From positions 1 to 10,541 of the forward strand of contig DOEX01000028.1 in NCBI GenBank assembly GCA_003532515.1: DNA of 10,541 bases, written 5' to 3'. This stretch comes from Anaerolineaceae bacterium. Lineage in GTDB: Bacteria > Chloroflexota > Anaerolineae > Anaerolineales > Anaerolineaceae. Shown piece after piece: positions 7,136 through 10,541 of the stretch (within the stretch, counting starts at the first letter, position 1; every line of letters starts with the position of its first letter). The notes below the pieces were generated by a model that was not told the DNA's origin, did not search any database, and saw nothing but the letters and a program-made list of their open reading frames with translations. The position numbers and the translations under genes are program-made.

Positions 7136-8012
7136 CAATCCATTCTGGAGTGATCGTTGCTTTTGGAGCTGTCAAGCCTGCCCGGCGCAGGCTTAATCGC
7201 CATAAGGACTCTTGCAATCGTTGCGAGCTGGCGACTGGGGAGGATTTCACGATCTTGAATTCTTCAAGGCATTTTCCAGTGACGCCGTCGAATTTCGGGT
7301 TTGTCGCCAGGTTGAACACCGTCATAGCCCCGTGATGGACAGAAACGCCCCAGGAAACCGGCAGCACACGGATCAGTTTCGTGCGGATAATGCCAGGATG
7401 AACGCAGTTCACTGTCACGTTTGAGCCGCTCAAGCGGCTTGCCAACTCGCGGGTAAAGGGAATCATCAGCAGTTTTGAGCGGCAATACGACACCTAGCCC
7501 CCGAAAAATCTTGCTTGGGAGTCACGGATATTCGACCAAACAAAACAGTGACCGATGGAAGTGAGATTTACAATTCTGGATGGCTTTTTGCCGCCTAAAA
7601 TTGGCAGGAGAGCCAGGGTTAGTGTGACTGGTGAGATATAGTTGACTTGCAGTGTTTGCTCAAAACCATCTTCTGTAATTACTTTGCATTTTGGGTAGAG
7701 CCCGGCATTGTTGACCAGGATGTCAATGTGGGCGACTTCCTGCTTAATCTCTTCAGCCATGGCTTTGACCTGAGTGAGGGAGGTGAAATCTGCTATTACA
7801 GTCTGGATATCGGGATTGCCAGTCTCTTCCGTGATCTCTTTCAACGTGGTTGCCAGGCGTTCCGGATTACGACCATGAAGAATTAGACCTACACCGGTAT
7901 GAGCAAACATTAGGCTCAGTTCTTTGCCTATACCATCTGTCGCGCCTGTAATCAAAATTTTCCTGCCCGATAATTCAGGATAGTTGTTCATTAATACACC
8001 AACCAAAATCAT
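7116..8012 (-). pseudogene. Short-chain dehydrogenase/reductase gene split by an in-frame TAG
   Basis: Two pieces in the same minus-strand frame (8012-7497 and 7493-7116) are separated by a single TAG at 7494-7496. Together they make one SDR of about 298 residues. The first piece has the cofactor motif TGATDGIG (22-29), which with Arg48 suggests NADP(H), then NNAG (101-104), Asn124 and catalytic Ser152. The second piece begins with catalytic Tyr176 and Lys180 (YCRSK), then the HPG segment and a GVTGK...EEFKIVKSSP tail. Relatives are retinol-dehydrogenase-like oxidoreductases of unknown substrate. The 172-residue truncated product lacks YxxxK and would be inactive. Related proteins often have a GGW or GW-like sequence just before this site, so TGG to TAG is a plausible origin. 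The C-terminus overlaps pstB by 20 bp, so the original stop may also be lost. ATG 7991 is an alternative start. A sequencing error cannot be excluded. Confidence 0.75.
7174..7194. terminator. Perfect hairpin 39 bp after pstB, possible transcription terminator
   Basis: AAGCCTGC and GCAGGCTT form a perfect 8-bp stem around the 5-nt loop CCGGC. It lies between the end of pstB and the conserved body of the converging dehydrogenase frame, where a bidirectional terminator would be expected. Neither side has a run of T, so intrinsic termination would be weak. It could instead be an RNA-stabilising hairpin at the end of the pst message. Confidence 0.4.
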
Positions 8013-8017
8013 ACTTC

Positions 8018-8023
8018 TCTATA
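8018..8023 (-). promoter_or_regulatory. Candidate -10 for the dehydrogenase gene
   Basis: Read on the minus strand this is TATAGA, ending 5 nt before the ATG at 8012. If used, the message would start at or very near the start codon. GAGAAG overlaps this stretch and lies too close to the ATG for a normal ribosome binding site. Weak evidence. Confidence 0.25.
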
Positions 8024-8068
8024 TCTCCGTCTTTGGGCTTTTATTCGGTCCTAATCATTACGACCTTG

Positions 8069-8102
8069 CGAAACAATCTCTAAGGAATGACGAGATTGTT
8101 CG
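8069..8102. repeat. REP-like palindromic element
   Basis: AACAATCTC (8072-8080) and GAGATTGTT (8092-8100) form a perfect 9-bp stem with an 11-nt loop. Skipping one A extends the pairing by CG at the base. I recall palindromes with GAAGCAATCTC and GAGATTGCTTC arms as common interspersed repeats in some environmental bacteria, Chloroflexota among them. This copy has A for G in both arms in a compensating way. Assignment to that group is from memory. Confidence 0.45.
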
Positions 8103-8153
8103 TACGGGAGGGGTTCACCTCCTCCCACTGAGGCTCATCAACTCGAGCGTTGC
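8102..8153. repeat. Intergenic repeat, copy 1, with G+C-rich hairpin
   Basis: This copy begins with GTACGGGAGGGGTTC, of which 12 of 15 bases match copy 2. A CTCCTCC-containing stretch follows, and it ends with the 22-bp core at 8132-8153, identical to copy 2. Bases 8106-8113 pair with 8119-8126 (GGGAGGGG with CTCCTCCC, one G-T pair) around a 5-nt loop, giving a stable hairpin. Confidence 0.6.
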
Positions 8154-8169
8154 CACCCCAAACCCAACT

Positions 8170-8238
8170 GTATGGGAGAGGCTCTTTTGCCCTGTGAGTG
8201 TATCTCCTCCTGCTTTGGCTCATCAACTCGAGCGTTGC
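8170..8238. repeat. Intergenic repeat, copy 2, with 17-bp insertion
   Basis: The same order of parts as copy 1: GTATGGGAGAGGCTC (8170-8184), then 17 extra bases (8185-8201), then a CTCCTCC-containing stretch, then the identical 22-bp core (8217-8238). The core starts are 85 bp apart. The core contains CTCGAG flanked by CAA and CGTTG. The insertion breaks up the hairpin seen in copy 1, leaving only a weak 5-bp pairing. Confidence 0.6.
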
Positions 8239-8330
8239 ATCCGCAGCAAGCCCTAACCGCTCTTGGGACAAACTCCTAAAAGATTTTGTGAAATCTTGCT
8301 AAAAAAACGGGAATTTAAAAAAAAAAGTAA

Positions 8331-8336
8331 TACAAT
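8331..8336 (+). promoter_or_regulatory. Candidate -10 for the MFS transporter gene
   Basis: TACAAT ends 6 nt before the ATG at 8343, so transcription would begin at about the start codon. There is no Shine-Dalgarno sequence. Two A tracts (8301-8307 and 8317-8326) just upstream could act like an UP element. No -35 is evident. Confidence 0.35.
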
Positions 8337-8342
8337 TAACTT

Positions 8343-9650
8343 ATGCAACCAACTAATGACTCAACACAAATCGAAATTCCAAACTCATCCGCCCCTGAAC
8401 CTGGCGAATCCTCAAAAAAGCCAATGGTCAAAAAACTCCATAAAAACGTCTGGGCAGTGAGCCTGACCAGCTTTCTGATGGATATCTCCAGCGAGATGGT
8501 CATCAATGTTCTACCGCTTTTCCTTTCGAATGTTCTGGGTGTTAGAACCAACATCATTGGTCTCATTGAAGGCATAGCCGAAGCCACATCCAGCATTCTC
8601 AAAGTCTTTTCTGGCTGGCTTTCTGACAAAATTGGCTCCCGTAAATGGCTGGCAGTGCTAGGCTACGGACTTTCAGCGATTTCGAAGCCCTTTTTCTATT
8701 TTGCCAACAGCTGGAGATTCGTTGCCGGCATCCGCTGGACTGACCGGGTCGGCAAAGGCATCCGCACCGCTCCCCGTGACGCTCTGGTGGCTGATACCGT
8801 TGAGCCTGACCAGCGTGGTCTCGCCTTTGGGCTGCACCGTGCTTCCGACACAGCCGGAGCTATGCTTGGGCTGCTCATCTCAGCCTTTTTGGTATGGCGT
8901 TTACAGGCAAGCGACGCCACCTTCCAGCAAAAAACCTTCCAAACTATTGTCCTGGTCAGCATTCTTCCTGCTGTTTTGGCTGTGATCGCCTTAGCTGTGG
9001 GCACCCAGGAAGTCAAGATGGGTCAAGCCCGCAGCGCGCCGAAGATCACCTTTAAAGGATTAGGTAAAAACTTTCTTGCTTTCATGCTCATTGTTGGCAT
9101 TTTTGATCTTGGCAATTCCTCCGATGCATTTCTGGTCCTCCGAGCCCAGGAGCGCGGGATGAGTGTTCTGCACATCCTCTTAATGCTGGCAGTATTTAAT
9201 CTCATTTATGCCCTCATTTCTACCCCAGCGGGCATCCTGTCTGACAAAATCGGCAGAAAAAAATTAATTGTCGCTGGCTGGCTGGTTTATGCATTTATTT
9301 ACCTGGGCTTTGCTCTGGCTGACACTGCAGTTCATATTGTTTTGCTCTACATAGTTTACGGATTCTATTATGGTCTCACCTATGGAACGGCCAAAGCCAT
9401 GGTTGGCGACCTGGTACCGGTGGAGCTGCGTGGTACTGCCTATGGCTCCTATAACGCCGTGCTTGGCATCCTTGATTTCCCTGCTTCTCTGATCGCAGGT
9501 GTTCTTTGGAGTGGCGTAGGTACCTGGGCGGGTTTCGGACCCTCAGCGCCGTTTTATTTTGGCGCAGGCATGGCATTAATTGCGGTTGTTCTCTTTATCC
9601 TCTGGAAACCAAGTAGCGCTCAAAACCAGGGTGTTCCTGGGAGTGTATAA
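8343..9650 (+). CDS. Major facilitator superfamily transporter
   Basis: The 435-residue inner-membrane protein fits a 12-helix MFS carrier. Both halves carry the family loop-2/3 motif: GWLSDKIGSRK (91-101) and GILSDKIGRKK (297-307). The N-terminal half has MDISSEMVINVLPLFL (46-61), IGLIEGIAE (72-80) and RVGKGIRTAPRDAL (135-148). These are hallmarks of a bacterial MFS subgroup, widely annotated only as MFS transporter, whose substrate is not established. About 30 polar residues precede the first helix. The ATG at 8343 has no Shine-Dalgarno sequence. The in-frame ATG at 8424 (residue 28) also has none, so the longer frame is kept. It lies divergent from the broken dehydrogenase and 10 bp before a glycosyltransferase on the same strand, though co-transcription is uncertain. 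Substrate cannot be told from the sequence. Confidence 0.88.
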   Translation: MQPTNDSTQIEIPNSSAPEPGESSKKPMVKKLHKNVWAVSLTSFLMDISSEMVINVLPLFLSNVLGVRTNIIGLIEGIAEATSSILKVFSGWLSDKIGSRKWLAVLGYGLSAISKPFFYFANSWRFVAGIRWTDRVGKGIRTAPRDALVADTVEPDQRGLAFGLHRASDTAGAMLGLLISAFLVWRLQASDATFQQKTFQTIVLVSILPAVLAVIALAVGTQEVKMGQARSAPKITFKGLGKNFLAFMLIVGIFDLGNSSDAFLVLRAQERGMSVLHILLMLAVFNLIYALISTPAGILSDKIGRKKLIVAGWLVYAFIYLGFALADTAVHIVLLYIVYGFYYGLTYGTAKAMVGDLVPVELRGTAYGSYNAVLGILDFPASLIAGVLWSGVGTWAGFGPSAPFYFGAGMALIAVVLFILWKPSSAQNQGVPGSV

Positions 9651-9651
9651 T
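9646..9651 (+). promoter_or_regulatory. Consensus -10 box before the glycosyltransferase
   Basis: A perfect TATAAT spans the MFS stop codon and ends 9 nt before the ATG at 9661. It could start a separate, near-leaderless message for the glycosyltransferase. There is no matching -35, and a chance TATAAT across a stop codon is possible. Confidence 0.3.
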
Positions 9652-9660
9652 TCGGATTGT

Positions 9661-10541
9661 ATGAAAATTGGAGTTCTCGCGTACCGCTTTGACTATTACA
9701 CGAATCTACGTAACATTCTGTACAAGCTACCTGAAGCAGAGTATGTTCCAGTGAATGATCTTTACAGCAATCTGCGTAGACTAGCTCTGGGCATCAATCG
9801 CAGGCTGGGTAGAGAACTCTTTCCAACTTTTGACTTAAACAATCAATTCGATGATTTCGAATTGAACAAAGTTGACCTTCTGCATTTTTCAAATGGCATC
9901 AGTTATGGGCGCACTCCCTGGGTTTCTCATTTTGAAACCCTCTTACCACGATTTTCAGACTTAATGCAGCGATATCATGGAAAAACTAAAGACCAGCTCA
10001 AGATGACACCGCTTCTTCAACGAGGTTTCAACTCACTCCAATCTCCTTCCTGTAAACGAATCATTGCCTGGTCGCAATCAGCTGCTGAAATACAACGAGA
10101 CCTTCTTATAGAACTGCCCTTTGAGGAAAGGGAGATCATTCTTGAAAAATTGATTGTCCTGCATCCGCCGCAAGAACTTTTAGTAAACCAGCCTGACAAG
10201 CGGGATTATGGGTTATCTAATCCGATCCGTTTTGTCTTGGTTGGAGCAGGATTTTTTCGCAAAGGTGGACGCGAAATTTTGAATGCCTTTGAAAAACTTA
10301 TCACAACAGAAAAAGCACCCATTCAGCTGGTTTTGGTCAGTTCTCTGCGCTTGGATTCTTATGCAACTAAAGAGACGCTGTCCGATATCGCTTGGGCGAA
10401 ACAATTCATCAACAATCATTCAGATTGGATCAAGTATTACGAATCCTTGCCACACCAAGAAGTTATGGACCTAATGAAAACTTGTGATGTTGGGTTATTG
10501 CCAACCTATGCGGATACTTACGGATTATCAGTATTGGAAGA
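9661..10541 (+). CDS. GT-B fold glycosyltransferase, GT4-like (partial, runs off the right edge)
   Basis: An open frame from the ATG at 9661 continues for 293 codons to the end of the window without a stop. It starts with MKIGVLAYRF, a typical first beta strand of GT-B enzymes. The second Rossmann domain begins near residue 190 with FVLVGAGFFRKGGREIL (191-207), the usual sugar-nucleotide-domain opening with a K-G-G turn. Near the end, LLPTYADTYGLSVLE (279-293) matches the donor-binding EX7E region of GT4-type transferases, with Asp285 in place of the first Glu and Glu293 as the second. It should transfer a sugar from a nucleotide donor, perhaps to a surface glycan or glycolipid; the acceptor is unknown. 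The Shine-Dalgarno sequence is weak or absent, and the gene lies 10 bp after the MFS gene. The missing C-terminus is probably about 80-120 residues. Confidence 0.82.
   Translation, partial: MKIGVLAYRFDYYTNLRNILYKLPEAEYVPVNDLYSNLRRLALGINRRLGRELFPTFDLNNQFDDFELNKVDLLHFSNGISYGRTPWVSHFETLLPRFSDLMQRYHGKTKDQLKMTPLLQRGFNSLQSPSCKRIIAWSQSAAEIQRDLLIELPFEEREIILEKLIVLHPPQELLVNQPDKRDYGLSNPIRFVLVGAGFFRKGGREILNAFEKLITTEKAPIQLVLVSSLRLDSYATKETLSDIAWAKQFINNHSDWIKYYESLPHQEVMDLMKTCDVGLLPTYADTYGLSVLE

Larger units (their letters stand above)
8013..8342. other. Divergent intergenic region (330 bp) without a credible gene
   Basis: This gap separates the broken dehydrogenase (leftward) from the MFS transporter (rightward). 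It holds a REP-like palindrome (8069-8102), a G+C-rich hairpin (8106-8126), two imperfect copies of a repeat with an identical 22-bp core (8102-8153 and 8170-8238), a small A+T-rich hairpin (8280-8297), two A tracts (8301-8307, 8317-8326) and candidate -10 boxes next to both genes. The short open frames across it are not credible genes. Confidence 0.7.

Noticed and set aside
6761..7138. 125-residue open frame antisense to pstB
   Set aside because: It lies opposite a strongly conserved ABC ATPase and its sequence is explained as the shadow of pstB codons.
7494..7496. Amber codon recoded as an amino acid, for example pyrrolysine
   Set aside because: Three other genes in the window end in TAG, and there is no sign of recoding elements. 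A nonsense mutation or sequence error is simpler.
7497..8012. The 172-residue first half of the dehydrogenase as a complete functional protein
   Set aside because: It stops just before the conserved YxxxK motif, and the missing half follows at once in the same frame.
8132..8238. Possible CRISPR array made from the repeated 22-bp core
   Set aside because: Only two copies are present, the repeated unit extends imperfectly into the interval, and no cas gene is nearby.
7984..8256. 90-residue open frame on the plus strand in the same region
   Set aside because: It begins inside the dehydrogenase coding sequence and runs through the repeats. There is no ribosome binding site, and the composition is not protein-like.
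8080..8271. 63-residue open frame on the minus strand across the intergenic repeats
   Set aside because: It is made almost entirely of the repeat cluster, read in different frames through the two core copies, with no ribosome binding site and no recognisable domain.
8280..8297. Small hairpin AAGATTT/AAATCTT as a terminator
   Set aside because: The stem is A+T-rich and is followed on the plus strand by A rather than T. It is more likely a chance palindrome in A+T-rich promoter DNA.

Overview
The window looks like a chromosomal segment of an Anaerolineae-type bacterium (phylum Chloroflexota). The evidence is indirect: low-complexity Ala/Glu/Pro and Thr/Pro linkers behind membrane anchors, a DUF3048 protein, the style of the pst genes, and mid-range GC content. 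No rRNA or other marker gene is present, so the placement is inference.

Layout, left to right. (1) Bases 1-2141: the last codons of a probable ArsR/SmtB-type zinc sensor, then a P1B-type Zn/Cd/Pb efflux ATPase on the plus strand. (2) 2128-3366, minus strand: a membrane-anchored DUF3048 protein whose 3' end overlaps the ATPase by 14 bp. (3) 3367-3553: a divergent control region. It holds a probable Pho box (TTAA cores at exact 11-bp spacing), a -10 for pstS and an opposite -10 for the DUF3048 gene. (4) 3554-7135: a tightly packed pstSCAB operon for high-affinity phosphate uptake (gaps of 2 bp, 2 bp and a 1-bp overlap), with no phoU directly after it. (5) 7116-8012, minus strand: a short-chain dehydrogenase gene broken by an in-frame TAG just before its catalytic YxxxK motif. 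(6) 8013-8342: a non-coding region with a REP-like palindrome, a G+C-rich hairpin and two copies of an imperfect repeat that share an exact 22-bp core. (7) 8343-9650: an MFS transporter, followed after 10 bp by (8) a GT-B glycosyltransferase that runs off the right edge.

How the genes relate. The regulator and ATPase would form a metal-responsive detoxification unit. PstS captures phosphate at the membrane surface, PstC and PstA form the channel and PstB powers it, probably under a PhoB/PhoP-type regulator. The other genes have no clear functional link to these.

I see no CRISPR array, phage, transposase or toxin system, and no convincing new multi-gene system. The points most worth a second look are the nonsense-split dehydrogenase, the 11-bp phased Pho-like repeats, the repeat cluster at 8069-8238, the possible leaderless starts at several genes without a Shine-Dalgarno sequence, and the cysteine clusters in an ATPase that lacks a normal HMA domain.
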